Below are positions 50,994 through 59,743 of a DNA stretch of 64,000 nucleotides, one piece after another. Source of the stretch: an uncultured Litoreibacter sp. (GTDB taxonomy: Bacteria; Pseudomonadota; Alphaproteobacteria; Rhodobacterales; Rhodobacteraceae); contig CANLOU010000002.1 of the NCBI GenBank assembly GCA_947492995.1, positions 62,001-126,000 on the forward strand, read 5' to 3'. The stretch's first letter is position 1. The number at the start of each line of letters is the position of its first letter. Made by a program: the position numbers and the translations under genes. Under the pieces are notes generated by a model. That model saw only the letters and a program-made list of their open reading frames with translations, had not been told where the DNA came from and did not search any database.

Positions 50994-51485
50994 ATGCTGA
51001 AACCCACCCTGATCGCGGCGCTGAGCGCCCTGACATTCACCGCCCTCGCGCAGGCTGCTGAGCCACTCATCGCCGAGGACAAGGTCCTTGTGCTGGGCTG
51101 CCTTGAGCAGATTGAACAAGGCACCACCTGGCGGCAATGCGTGAACCTGATGTTCGAGCCATGTGCTGCGCAAACGCCGGGCACCGACGGCCATGTCGCG
51201 TGCCTGAACGGTGTGCGTGGCGAGTGGTCCGAGACAGTGCAAACGCTGCAGGTCGAGGTGATGGACGCCGTCACCCTCACAGGGCAGTCGCAAATCAGCG
51301 ATCTGATGGACCTCTGGAGCAAATTCGTCGTGCAGAAATGCAACGAGGTCGCCATCGCCAAGCCCACCGGGGCCGAAAGCGCCCGTCTGGGCTGCGAAAT
51401 CAGTGAATTCGCGGGGCTTGCAGACGAGTTCGCCGCCTGCCTCGAAGGCCGCTCTACCGCTGATTATTGTGAAATTAAGGAGTAA
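50994..51485 (+). CDS. secreted cysteine-rich protein, unknown (paralog 1)
   Basis: A 163-residue exported protein: signal peptide LKPTLIAALSALTFTALAQAA, mature part with eight Cys (LGCLE, WRQCV, EPCAA, VACL, QKCNE, LGCEIS, AACLEG, DYCEIK). I choose ATG 50994 behind AAGGAC; the upstream in-frame ATG at 50979 is possible. The first six Cys fall in the same order as the six of the next gene, so the two look like diverged tandem copies. The fold should be disulfide-stabilised in the periplasm. No family recognised. Confidence 0.68.
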   Translation: MLKPTLIAALSALTFTALAQAAEPLIAEDKVLVLGCLEQIEQGTTWRQCVNLMFEPCAAQTPGTDGHVACLNGVRGEWSETVQTLQVEVMDAVTLTGQSQISDLMDLWSKFVVQKCNEVAIAKPTGAESARLGCEISEFAGLADEFAACLEGRSTADYCEIKE

Positions 51486-51487
51486 CG

Positions 51488-51943
51488 TTGCGCCCCCTGC
51501 TTATCTCCTGCTGTGTCATTATGGCGTCTGGGTCTGCTGCGGCGGATCAGGCCAGTGTGATGTTGGCAAACATCGAAGCGCAACGGGTCTGTCTAAGCGC
51601 GCTTGAGATATTGCCCAACGACCGCATCGACGGGAACGCGGTGAAGGTGTGTTTGCGCGACCACCATGTGTGCGTGGGAACAGACATGCTCAACTGCTGG
51701 CGACCAGCTGCTGTTGCGTTGGAGGCGGCGGTCGCGGATTTTAGTGAAACCTACACTGGCACGGACCGTGTATGGGTGGATCAAGTCTTGCGCGATATCG
51801 AGGTCTCAGCCCGCAACTGCAAGTATCGCGCCACCGCCACTGTCAGCGATTTGTCTTCTGTCAGAAGAATTTGCGAGTTTACCGCCGCGCAAGCAGGGTT
51901 TGCCGAGCTGGTTCTGTTCAGTCGCTCTCGGGAAAATCAATGA
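51488..51943 (+). CDS. secreted cysteine-rich protein, unknown (paralog 2)
   Basis: A 151-residue exported protein starting at TTG 51488, seven bases after AAGGAG. The signal peptide [18 protein letters not shown] is followed by a mature part with six Cys (RVCLS, KVCLR, HVCVG, LNCWR, RNCKY, RICEF). Their order and the C-terminal C-x(n)-C-E-[IF] pattern resemble the preceding gene, suggesting an old duplication. It ends 34 bases before mccB. It may be a periplasmic binding or inhibitor protein; this is inference from architecture only. Confidence 0.62.
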   Translation: MRPLLISCCVIMASGSAAADQASVMLANIEAQRVCLSALEILPNDRIDGNAVKVCLRDHHVCVGTDMLNCWRPAAVALEAAVADFSETYTGTDRVWVDQVLRDIEVSARNCKYRATATVSDLSSVRRICEFTAAQAGFAELVLFSRSRENQ

Positions 51944-51977
51944 ACTCGGGAAACCCAATGAAACTGGCCTCCATCCT

Positions 51978-53603
51978 ATGAAACTCACATCAGCCATATC
52001 GCCGAACTCCGAGGATTTCCGCACCAACGAGGCCGCCAATCTCGCCGCGTTAGACGTGGTGCAACAGGCCGCCACGCAGGCCGCTTTGGGCGGTGGCGAG
52101 CGGTCGCGCGACCGCCACGTATCTCGCGGCAAAATGCTGCCACGTGACCGCGTTGCCAACCTGCTGGACCCCGGCAGTCCGTTTCTGGAGGTCGGCGCGA
52201 CGGCCGCGCATGGGATGTATGAAGATGCCGCGCCTTGCGCGGGGGTGATTGCGGGTGTTGGCTATGTCTCCGGCAAGATGGTGATGGTGGTCTGCAACGA
52301 CGCGACGGTGAAGGGTGGCACTTACTACCCCATGACCGTGAAGAAACATTTAAGGGCGCAGGAGATTGCCGAAGAAAACCATCTGCCCTGCATCTATCTG
52401 GTCGATAGCGGCGGGGCCAACCTGCCCAACCAGGACGAGGTCTTCCCCGACCGCGACCATTTCGGGCGCATCTTCTACAATCAGGCTCGTATGTCGGCCA
52501 AGGGCATCGCGCAAATTGCCGTGGTCATGGGGTCGTGCACCGCGGGCGGCGCCTATGTTCCGGCCATGTCGGACGTCACCATCATCGTCAAAGAGCAGGG
52601 CACGATTTTTCTGGCAGGCCCGCCTCTGGTCAAAGCCGCCACCGGCGAGGTCGTCTCTGCCGAGGATCTGGGCGGGGGCGACGTGCACACCCGATTGTCG
52701 GGGGTCGCGGATTATCTGGCCGAGGACGACGCCCATGCCTTGGCACTGGCGCGGCGCGCCATGCAGAGCGTCAAGAATTCTGTACAAAATGGGTTTGAAG
52801 GGTCTGAAAACATCCCCAATTTGTACAATTTAGACCCGCCCGCCTACGATCCGGACGAATTGCTGGGCGTCGTGCCCGCATCCTTAACAACCCCTTACGA
52901 CATCCGCGAAGTCATCATGCGCCTTGTGGACGGCTCGCGCTTTGACGAGTTCAAAGCCCGGTTTGGCGAGACCCTCGTGACCGGATTTGCCGCCATTTGC
53001 GGGATGCAGGTGGGCATCGTGGCCAATAATGGCGTGCTGTTTTCCGAGGCCGCGCAGAAAGGCGCGCATTTTGTCGAGTTATGCTCGCAGCGCCGCATCC
53101 CATTGGTTTTCTTGCAAAATATCACAGGCTTCATGGTCGGCCGCCAGTATGAAAACGAAGGCATCGCGCGGCACGGGGCCAAGATGGTGACCGCCGTTGC
53201 GACCACCTCGGTGCCCAAAGTGACCATGATCGTGGGCGGCTCGTTCGGGGCCGGCAATTACGGCATGGCAGGCCGCGCCTACCAGCCCCGCTTCATGTGG
53301 TCCTGGCCCGGGTCCCGCATCTCCGTGATGGGTGGCCCGCAAGCCGCGGGCGTGCTTGCCACCGTCAAACGCGACGGGTTGGAGCGCAAGGGCGAGACCT
53401 GGTCCGAGGCAGAAGAAAATGAATTTAAACAACCGGTTATCGACCAATTTGAAGAGCAATCGCACCCGCTTTATGCCTCCGCACGGCTGTGGGATGACGG
53501 GGTGGTCGACCCGCGAAAGGCCCGGGATGTTTTGGCCCTGTCCCTGACGGCCGCACTCTGCGCCCCGATAGAAGAGACACGTTTTGGCGTGTTCCGCATG
53601 TGA
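51978..53603 (+). CDS. mccB: methylcrotonyl-CoA carboxylase, carboxyltransferase (beta) subunit
   Basis: A 541-residue carboxyltransferase: [66 protein letters not shown] (the MCC-type signature), [16 protein letters not shown] and [27 protein letters not shown]. These set MccB apart from propionyl-CoA carboxylase. It transfers CO2 from biotin to 3-methylcrotonyl-CoA. The real start is ATG 51978, as the tracked ORF from 51666 is shadow to that point. It is separated from ivd by four small genes. Confidence 0.95.
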   Translation: MKLTSAISPNSEDFRTNEAANLAALDVVQQAATQAALGGGERSRDRHVSRGKMLPRDRVANLLDPGSPFLEVGATAAHGMYEDAAPCAGVIAGVGYVSGKMVMVVCNDATVKGGTYYPMTVKKHLRAQEIAEENHLPCIYLVDSGGANLPNQDEVFPDRDHFGRIFYNQARMSAKGIAQIAVVMGSCTAGGAYVPAMSDVTIIVKEQGTIFLAGPPLVKAATGEVVSAEDLGGGDVHTRLSGVADYLAEDDAHALALARRAMQSVKNSVQNGFEGSENIPNLYNLDPPAYDPDELLGVVPASLTTPYDIREVIMRLVDGSRFDEFKARFGETLVTGFAAICGMQVGIVANNGVLFSEAAQKGAHFVELCSQRRIPLVFLQNITGFMVGRQYENEGIARHGAKMVTAVATTSVPKVTMIVGGSFGAGNYGMAGRAYQPRFMWSWPGSRISVMGGPQAAGVLATVKRDGLERKGETWSEAEENEFKQPVIDQFEEQSHPLYASARLWDDGVVDPRKARDVLALSLTAALCAPIEETRFGVFRM

Positions 53604-53618
53604 TGGGGTGCGATCTTA

Positions 53619-53698
53619 CGGGGCATCGAGCCCCGACAATCGCAGAGGCTGGCGCAGCCTCTCGTGCCTCCGGCGGGCATATTTTTGGCAAAAAGAAG
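53619..53698 (+). repeat. dispersed hairpin + CCTCCGGCGGG-ATATTTTTGG element before mccA
   Basis: Two hairpins, CGGGGC-atcga-GCCCCG (53619-53635) and AGAGGCT-ggcgc-AGCCTCT (53644-53662), followed by GCCTCCGGCGGGCATATTTTTGGCAAAAAGAAG (53666-53698). It fills the mccB-mccA gap inside an operon. As a terminator-like element in that place it could reduce mccA relative to mccB, or act as an mRNA processing site. Confidence 0.72.
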
Positions 53699-53711
53699 CT
53701 GGAGGGCGTTG

Positions 53712-55625
53712 ATGTTTAACAAAATCCTGATTGCCAATCGCGGCGAGATTGCCTGCCGCATCATCGACACCTGCCGCCTGCTGGGGGTCCGAACGGTCGC
53801 CGTTCATTCCGACGTTGACGCCTTGGCGCGCCATGTTGAAATGGCGGATGAGGCGGTGTCACTTGGCGGGCAGACGCCCGCCGAAAGCTATTTGCGCATG
53901 GACACGGTCATTGAGGCCGCCATGGCAACGGGCGCGCAGGCCATACATCCGGGCTACGGCTTTTTGTCAGAGAACCCGGATTTCGTGGACGCTGTTGAAA
54001 ACGCGGGGCTGGTGTTCATCGGTCCGTCGGCCAAGGCCATCCGCGCGATGGGCCTGAAGGACGCGGCCAAGGCGCTGATGCAGGATGCAGGCGTTCCTGT
54101 TGTTCCGGGCTATCATGGTGCGGCGCAGGACAATCTGGCGGCTGAGGCCGATGCCATTGGCTATCCCGTTTTGATTAAGGCAGTGGCCGGCGGCGGCGGA
54201 AAGGGCATGCGGCGGGTTGACCACGCAGACGCGTTTGCGGATGCCTTGGAGGCCGCCAAGTCGGAGGCTCTGAAAGCCTTTGGCAATGACGTGGTCCTGA
54301 TTGAGAAATACGTCCCCAAGCCGCGCCATATCGAGGTGCAGGTGTTTGGTGACGGCAAGACAGCGGTGCATCTGTTTGAGCGCGACTGCTCGCTGCAGCG
54401 GCGTCATCAGAAGGTGATCGAGGAGGCCCCGGCGCCCGACATGACGCCTGAAATGCGGGCGGCGATGGGGCAGGCTGCAGTGCGTGCCGCACAGGCCGTT
54501 GGCTATGCAGGTGCGGGGACGGTGGAGTTCATCGTGGATGCCTCTGACGGGCTGTTGCCCGACAAGTTTTGGTTCATGGAGATGAACACGCGGCTGCAGG
54601 TGGAGCATCCCGTCACTGAGGCAATCACCGGCGTTGACCTTGTTGAGTGGCAGTTGCGCGTGGCCTCTGGCGAGGCATTGCCGATGGCGCAGGATGCCTT
54701 GTACATCGAAGGCCACGCCTTTGAGGCGCGGATCTATGCAGAAGATGTGCCGGCGGGTTTTTTGCCTGCAACAGGGACGCTGGAGCATTTGGAATTTGCC
54801 GATGCCCGTGTTGATACAGGCGTCCGGCAGGGCGATGTGATAAGCCCGTTTTATGACCCGATGATCGCGAAGATGACTGTGCATGGTGCGGACCGGGCGG
54901 AGGCATTGGCCAAGCTGGATCGCGCTTTGGGCGACACTCAGATCGCGGGGACGGTGACCAATATCGCGTTCCTCAAAGCCTTGGCGCAGCATCGGGGTTT
55001 TGCGGCTGGTGATGTTGATACCGGGCTGATCGAACGAGACTTGGAGATACTCACGCATGTGGCAGAGCCGTGCATACGGTGCCGCGCAATTGCGGCGGTG
55101 GCGGCCCATGGGGCCACGCTGGACGGGTTCGCGCTGTGGGACCCGTTGGAGCAGACGGTTTTGATGCGCTGGGGGGAGGAAGACATATCCGCCCGTGTCG
55201 CAACTTTGGGGGGCGAAACGTTTCGGGTGTCGCTCGACAAGGCCCGCGTCCATGTGGCACGGATTGGCGAGGGCTGGTCCGTTGATGGCGCAAAAGTGGC
55301 GGCGAAAACCACATGTGGCAAAGCTGGTGTGACGGTCTTTTGGGGCAATAGCTACCGCTTTGGTCTTGTGGACCCTTTGGACCGGGCAAGTTCCAACTTG
55401 GGCGGCGACGCGACACTTGCGCCGATGCCGGGCCTGGTGAAGTCCGTGTTTGTGGCGGTCGGCCAAGAGGTCGCCGAGGGCGACAAGCTGGCCGTTCTGG
55501 AGGCGATGAAGATGGAACATGTCTTGCGCGCGTCCCGCGCCGGGGTTGTGGCCGCGGTGCAGGTCAGCGAAGGGTCCCAAATCGCCGCAGGTGATGTGAT
55601 GATTGCGTTGGAGCCGGACACGTGA
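53712..55625 (+). CDS. mccA: methylcrotonyl-CoA carboxylase, biotin-containing alpha subunit
   Basis: A 637-residue biotin carboxylase/carrier protein: FNKILIANRGEIACRIIDTCR, HPGYGFLSENPDFV, KAVAGGGGKGMRRV (ATP-grasp glycine loop), EKYVPKPRHIEVQVFGD, MEMNTRLQVEHPVTE, and C-terminal LAVLEAMKMEHVLRA with the biotinylated Lys. It carboxylates biotin with ATP and bicarbonate for MccB. ATG 53712 follows GGAGGG; the 53664 start belongs to the repeat element. Its stop overlaps the next GST start as GTGA. Confidence 0.95.
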   Translation: MFNKILIANRGEIACRIIDTCRLLGVRTVAVHSDVDALARHVEMADEAVSLGGQTPAESYLRMDTVIEAAMATGAQAIHPGYGFLSENPDFVDAVENAGLVFIGPSAKAIRAMGLKDAAKALMQDAGVPVVPGYHGAAQDNLAAEADAIGYPVLIKAVAGGGGKGMRRVDHADAFADALEAAKSEALKAFGNDVVLIEKYVPKPRHIEVQVFGDGKTAVHLFERDCSLQRRHQKVIEEAPAPDMTPEMRAAMGQAAVRAAQAVGYAGAGTVEFIVDASDGLLPDKFWFMEMNTRLQVEHPVTEAITGVDLVEWQLRVASGEALPMAQDALYIEGHAFEARIYAEDVPAGFLPATGTLEHLEFADARVDTGVRQGDVISPFYDPMIAKMTVHGADRAEALAKLDRALGDTQIAGTVTNIAFLKALAQHRGFAAGDVDTGLIERDLEILTHVAEPCIRCRAIAAVAAHGATLDGFALWDPLEQTVLMRWGEEDISARVATLGGETFRVSLDKARVHVARIGEGWSVDGAKVAAKTTCGKAGVTVFWGNSYRFGLVDPLDRASSNLGGDATLAPMPGLVKSVFVAVGQEVAEGDKLAVLEAMKMEHVLRASRAGVVAAVQVSEGSQIAAGDVMIALEPDT

Positions 55626-56272
55626 TCCGGCTGCACCATGTGCATCAGGCGCGGTCAATGCGCAGCCTGTGGCTGCTGCATGAGCTGGGCGTTGATTTCG
55701 AAACAGTCGTGCATGCGTTTGGGAAGAACCTGCGCTCGCAGGAATATCTTGCGCTCAACCCGGCGGGCCGTGTGCCCGCGCTGGAGATCGACGGGAAGGT
55801 CCTTTTTGAAAGCGGGGCAATCACCGAGTATTTGTGTGACCTCTATCCCGAAAGCGGGATGGGCCGCGTGGCGGGCGACGCCGATCGGGCGGAGTGGCTG
55901 GTCTGGCTTCATTTTGCAGAAACGGTGACCCAGCATGTCGCGGCGCTGACCCAGCAACATATCGCGTTATATGACGACACGATGCGTTCCCCGATCGTGA
56001 TGAAGCTGGAGGCCGCGCGGCTTGGCAAGTGCTACGGCGCGTTGGATCAGCGGCTTCATGGACGCAAGTATCTGCTGGATAGCGGGTTTTCGGCGGTGGA
56101 TGTGTCCTGCGGCTACGCGGTCTATTCCGGCAGCCATTACGTCAAGCCGCACGCCTATCCGCGATTGGCCGAATGGTACGGGCTTTTGCGAGAGCGGCCT
56201 GCGTTTCAGGCGTCCCTGCCTCCAGAGGGTGCCCGGCTCTACGCGCAGGACTTCTATCCGGTGCCCGAATGA
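55622..56272 (+). CDS. glutathione S-transferase family protein within the liu operon
   Basis: A 216-residue GST: IRLHHVHQARSMRSLWLLHELGVDFETVVHAF, LNPAGRVPALEIDGKVLFESGAITEYLCDLYPES (glutathione-binding NPAGRVP and ESGAI), and a helical C-terminal domain. The Ser/Arg-rich region of the first helix takes the place of the catalytic residue. GTG start overlaps mccA, and the stop overlaps the HMG-CoA lyase gene as ATGA, so it is coupled with leucine breakdown. A detoxifying role for reactive methylglutaconyl or crotonyl thioesters is possible but unproven. Confidence 0.85.
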   Translation: MIRLHHVHQARSMRSLWLLHELGVDFETVVHAFGKNLRSQEYLALNPAGRVPALEIDGKVLFESGAITEYLCDLYPESGMGRVAGDADRAEWLVWLHFAETVTQHVAALTQQHIALYDDTMRSPIVMKLEAARLGKCYGALDQRLHGRKYLLDSGFSAVDVSCGYAVYSGSHYVKPHAYPRLAEWYGLLRERPAFQASLPPEGARLYAQDFYPVPE

Positions 56273-57123
56273 GCGGACCTGTCGAGATATTTGAAGTCGG
56301 CCCGCGCGATGGGTTGCAGAACGAAAAGGCGCTGATCGCGACGAAGGCGAAGGTGGCGCTTGTTGATATGCTCTCGACCGCCGGGTTCAGGCGGATCGAG
56401 GTGGCGAGCTTTGTTTCCCCAAAATGGGTGCCTCAGATGGCCGATAGCACGGATGTGCTGGCGGAAATCCAGCGGGCGCAAGGCGTGTCCTATGCCGCGT
56501 TGACGCCAAATATGCGGGGCTATGAGGGCGCAAAGGCTGCGAAGGCCGACGAGATTGCGATTTTTGGCAGCGCGTCGGAGGGGTTTTCCAAGGCCAACCT
56601 CAATGCCACGATTGACGATGCGTTGGCGCGGTTCAAACCCGTGGCCGAGGCCGCTTTGACTGACGACATCCCCGTGCGGGGCTATGTGTCATGCGTCACG
56701 GATTGCCCCTATGACGGACCGACGGAGCCGGGTGATGTGGCGCGGGTCGTGGCGGCCTTGCGCGACATGGGCTGTTACGAGGTGTCGCTAGGCGACACGA
56801 TTGGCAAAGCCACGCCAGAGACGGTGAGCGCGATGCTGGATGCGGTGCTGCAGGAGCTTCCAGCAGAGAAGCTGGCCGGACATTTCCACAACACTGGCGG
56901 CAGGGCCTTGGACAATGTCGACGCCTCTTTGGCACGCGGCATCCGCGTGTTTGACGCAGCCGTTGGGGGGCTTGGCGGCTGCCCATATGCGCCGGGCGCG
57001 TCGGGCAATGTCGCAACGGAAGCGGTGGCGGCGCATTTGGCCGCTGGCGGGTATGACACCGGGTTGGATTTGGATGTGATCGGGCAGGCCGCCCGCATGG
57101 CACAGGAGATGCGTGATGTTTGA
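56269..57123 (+). CDS. mvaB: hydroxymethylglutaryl-CoA lyase
   Basis: A 284-residue HMG-CoA lyase: VEIFEVGPRDGLQNEKALI (metal Asp and Arg), FVSPKWVPQMADSTDVL, ISVCxx-like VRGYVSCVTDCPYDG, SLGDTIGKATPETV, HFHNTGGRALDNVDASLARGIRVFDAAVGGLGGCPYAPGASGNVATE with the signature GGLGGCPxAxGxxGN. It splits HMG-CoA to acetoacetate and acetyl-CoA, ending leucine degradation. The tracked ORF from 56173 is shadow before ATG 56269. The stop overlaps the hydratase start by eight bases. Confidence 0.95.
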   Translation: MSGPVEIFEVGPRDGLQNEKALIATKAKVALVDMLSTAGFRRIEVASFVSPKWVPQMADSTDVLAEIQRAQGVSYAALTPNMRGYEGAKAAKADEIAIFGSASEGFSKANLNATIDDALARFKPVAEAALTDDIPVRGYVSCVTDCPYDGPTEPGDVARVVAALRDMGCYEVSLGDTIGKATPETVSAMLDAVLQELPAEKLAGHFHNTGGRALDNVDASLARGIRVFDAAVGGLGGCPYAPGASGNVATEAVAAHLAAGGYDTGLDLDVIGQAARMAQEMRDV

Positions 57124-57898
57124 GACCTTGCTGCTGGAGGCCGATGCGCGTGGCGTGGCGACGCTGACTTTGAACCGGCCAGAGAAGCGCAACGCGATGT
57201 CCGGGCAGATGATCGGCGAACTTCACCAAGCGGCCGACCGTCTCAGCGCGGATGACACAGTGCGGGCGGTGGTTCTGCAGGGCGCACAAGGCAGTTTCTG
57301 CGCGGGCGGAGACCTGAACTGGATGAAGGCGCAGATCAACGCGGATGGCGCGACTCGGGCGCGGGAGGCAGGCAAACTGGCCGCAATGCTGGGCGCGTTG
57401 AACACGCTGCCCAAACCGCTGATTGCCCGCATCGAAGGTGCGGCTTTTGGCGGTGGCGTCGGCCTTGCGTCGGTCTGCGATGTGGCCCTCTGCGCGCCGG
57501 ATGCGAAATTTGGCCTGACGGAAACCAAGCTGGGCCTGCTGCCCGCCACCATCGGGCCATATGTCATCGCCCGCATGGGCGAGGGGCATGCCCGCCGCGT
57601 GTTCATGTCGAGCCGCCCGTTCGGGGCGGAGGAAGCGCGGTCTTTGGGGCTGATTGCGACAATCTCGCAAGATCTGGACGCCGCGGTGGACGCCGAAATC
57701 AAACCCTACCTGTCCTGCGCGCCTGGCGCGGTGGCGGAGGCCAAGGCGCTGGCACTCAAGCTGGGCGGTGCGCCGGGTCCTGCCGACGTCAAGCTGAGCA
57801 TTGACGCGCTGGTCGCGCGCTGGGACAATGACGAAGCCGCCGAAGGCGTGGACGCGTTTCTAAGTAAGCGAAAACCAAACTGGGCGGAGACGAGCTAG
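57116..57898 (+). CDS. liuC: enoyl-CoA hydratase/isomerase (methylglutaconyl-CoA hydratase)
   Basis: A 260-residue crotonase-fold enzyme: VATLTLNRPEKRNAMSGQMI, GSFCAGGDLNWMKAQ (oxyanion hole), and GAAFGGGVGLASVCDVALCAPDAKFGLTETKLGLLPATIGPYV, including the Glu of LGL position. Its place after HMG-CoA lyase in a liu operon makes it methylglutaconyl-CoA hydratase. ATG 57116 follows AGGAG by seven bases; a GTG at 57113 is the tracked alternative. It is the last recognised gene of the operon. Confidence 0.92.
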   Translation: MFETLLLEADARGVATLTLNRPEKRNAMSGQMIGELHQAADRLSADDTVRAVVLQGAQGSFCAGGDLNWMKAQINADGATRAREAGKLAAMLGALNTLPKPLIARIEGAAFGGGVGLASVCDVALCAPDAKFGLTETKLGLLPATIGPYVIARMGEGHARRVFMSSRPFGAEEARSLGLIATISQDLDAAVDAEIKPYLSCAPGAVAEAKALALKLGGAPGPADVKLSIDALVARWDNDEAAEGVDAFLSKRKPNWAETS

Positions 57899-57922
57899 AG
57901 GCACATAAAAAGGGGCAAACCC

Positions 57923-59071
57923 ATGATCGCGCAGGCATTGAACCGACGTAACTTTCTTCTTCTATCCGGAGCAGCTACGCTGCAGGCCTGCGGGTCCAGC
58001 AGGCTTGGGACCGGCCCCGCAAGCGCCGCGACAGTGTCAGCAGTTGCCGACCCCGCCGCGCGGATCGTCCCCAACGCGGGTTGGAGCGCGTGGGTCGCGG
58101 CCTTCAAAACCCGTGCCGTGTCAGCAGGTATTTCGCAAAGCGTCTTGAACCGTGCCTTCCAGGGCGCGGGCTTCCTGCCCGGCGTGATCGAACGCGACCG
58201 CAACCAGACGGAATTCAAACGCAGTTTCGAGGACTACCTCGCCATTGTCGCCAATGACGACAAGATCTCCCAAGGCCGCGTGGCCTTCGCGCGCCAACGC
58301 TCAAGGCTGAACGCGATCGAGGCCAAATACGGCGTTCCGGCCAATGTGGTCTGCGCGATCTGGGGCGTTGAGAGCAATTTCGGCACGCGGCGGGGCACCA
58401 TCCCTGTGGTGTCCGCCACCTCGACGCTGGCCTTCGAGGGGCGGCGCGGGGCGTTCTTTGAAAAGCAGCTGATGGCGGCGCTGAAGATCCTGCAAACCGG
58501 CGACACCACGCCTGACAAGCTGGTGGGGTCCTGGGCTGGCGCGATGGGGCACACGCAGTTTATTCCCACGTCCTATCAACTATTTGCGGTGGATTTCACC
58601 GGCGACGGGCGGCGCGACATCTGGTCGGAGGACCCCTCCGACGCGCTGGCCTCAACAGCGGCCTATCTGTCGCGGTCGGGCTGGCAGCGCAGCCAGCCAT
58701 GGGGCAGGGAAGTCACATCGGGCGGCTTGCAGCCTGACCCGGGCGGGCCACGGTTCTCCGTCGGCCAGAACTTCCGCGCCATCAAGCGCTACAACAATTC
58801 CGACAATTACGCGCTGGGGGTGGGCCATCTGGCTGACCGTCTGGCGGGCGGCGGGCCGTTGAAGACCCCGTTCGGGCCGGACAAATATGGGCTGACGATT
58901 GACCAGCGCAAACTGCTGCAAACGCGGCTGACCGCCAAAGGGTTTGACACTGGCGGGGCCGACGGGGTGCTGGGGCCGAAATCCAAGGCCGCCGTGGCGG
59001 CCTACCAGCGCAGCGTCGGATTGGAGGCCACGGGCAACCCGTCTCCGGCGTTATTGGCGCAGCTGGGCTAG
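57923..59071 (+). CDS. lytic murein transglycosylase (MltB-like) with C-terminal peptidoglycan-binding domain
   Basis: A 382-residue protein with a twin-arginine lipoprotein leader (NRRNFLLLSGAATLQACGSS). The transglycosylase domain shows VPANVVCAIWGVESNFGTRRG (catalytic Glu in GVESNFG) and GSWAGAMGHTQFIPTSYQ. The C-terminal PG_binding_1 module is LLQTRLTAKGFDTGGADGVLGPKSKAAVAAYQRSVG. It cleaves peptidoglycan to 1,6-anhydro muropeptides in the periplasm. The downstream zinc-peptidase-like ORF is in the same frame, with only TAG-CCC between the stop and its TTG start. Confidence 0.9.
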   Translation: MIAQALNRRNFLLLSGAATLQACGSSRLGTGPASAATVSAVADPAARIVPNAGWSAWVAAFKTRAVSAGISQSVLNRAFQGAGFLPGVIERDRNQTEFKRSFEDYLAIVANDDKISQGRVAFARQRSRLNAIEAKYGVPANVVCAIWGVESNFGTRRGTIPVVSATSTLAFEGRRGAFFEKQLMAALKILQTGDTTPDKLVGSWAGAMGHTQFIPTSYQLFAVDFTGDGRRDIWSEDPSDALASTAAYLSRSGWQRSQPWGREVTSGGLQPDPGGPRFSVGQNFRAIKRYNNSDNYALGVGHLADRLAGGGPLKTPFGPDKYGLTIDQRKLLQTRLTAKGFDTGGADGVLGPKSKAAVAAYQRSVGLEATGNPSPALLAQLG

Positions 59072-59074
59072 CCC

Positions 59075-59743
59075 TTGGGCTGGTTCGGGCGATACGACGT
59101 CTCTGACGACGTACAGGACTGGATCGAGGACAATTTCGACTGGGCCGCCATGAATAAGATCATGACGCCCGCAACGCCTTTGGTGCTGCCAACGAAGGAC
59201 TTCTTCACTGCCCGAAAGGGCGACCCCGACACCGTTGTCGCGGGGCTGGTGGACAACCTCAAAGACATTTTGGGCCTGCAAAGCTTGAAGGTCACCTTGG
59301 CCCCGATTGACAACGTGTCGCCCGAATTACGCCATAGCTATCAAAGCCTTGGCGCAGTGGCGGGCACGTGGCAGGGCAACGCGATGGGGGGCCATATCCG
59401 CTACGACCCCGCGTTGATTGCGCAGCCGATGACGCTGATCTCCATGCTCGCGCACGAACTGATGCACCAACGGTTGGCGCGTTCTACCGGCGATTGGCCC
59501 GGCGGTGCGGAGGCGGAGGAACTCGCCACAGACCTGCATGTCATCACGGCAGGTCTTGGGGTGATCGAGCTGGCAGGCGCGGAGCAGGCGGGCTGGCAAG
59601 GCTATATGCGCCAGCCATCTCGCGCCCATGCGCTGGCGGTGTTTCTGGCGCGGCAGGGGATGGGGCCGGAACAGGCGCTTGCGCATCTTCCGCCGAGGGC
59701 TGCGAAATATCTCAAACGCTCGATCAAGGAACTGGCGCGGTGA
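59075..59743 (+). CDS. HExxH metallopeptidase-like protein, unknown family
   Basis: A 222-residue protein with MLAHELMHQRLARSTGDW (HELMH at about residue 127, an HExxH zinc motif), and downstream AEELATDLHVITAG, whose Glu or Asp could be a third ligand. There is no signal peptide. The start at TTG 59075 lacks a Shine-Dalgarno and directly follows the stop of the transglycosylase in the same frame, so initiation or readthrough is unclear. The next gene starts at an overlapping GTGA. The family is not recognised; protease activity is a guess from the motif. Confidence 0.6.
   Translation: MGWFGRYDVSDDVQDWIEDNFDWAAMNKIMTPATPLVLPTKDFFTARKGDPDTVVAGLVDNLKDILGLQSLKVTLAPIDNVSPELRHSYQSLGAVAGTWQGNAMGGHIRYDPALIAQPMTLISMLAHELMHQRLARSTGDWPGGAEAEELATDLHVITAGLGVIELAGAEQAGWQGYMRQPSRAHALAVFLARQGMGPEQALAHLPPRAAKYLKRSIKELAR

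Noticed and set aside
53967-55658. 563-residue minus-strand ORF opposite mccA
   Set aside because: Antisense shadow of a gene with all biotin carboxylase motifs; the product has no recognisable domain and its length comes from high GC.
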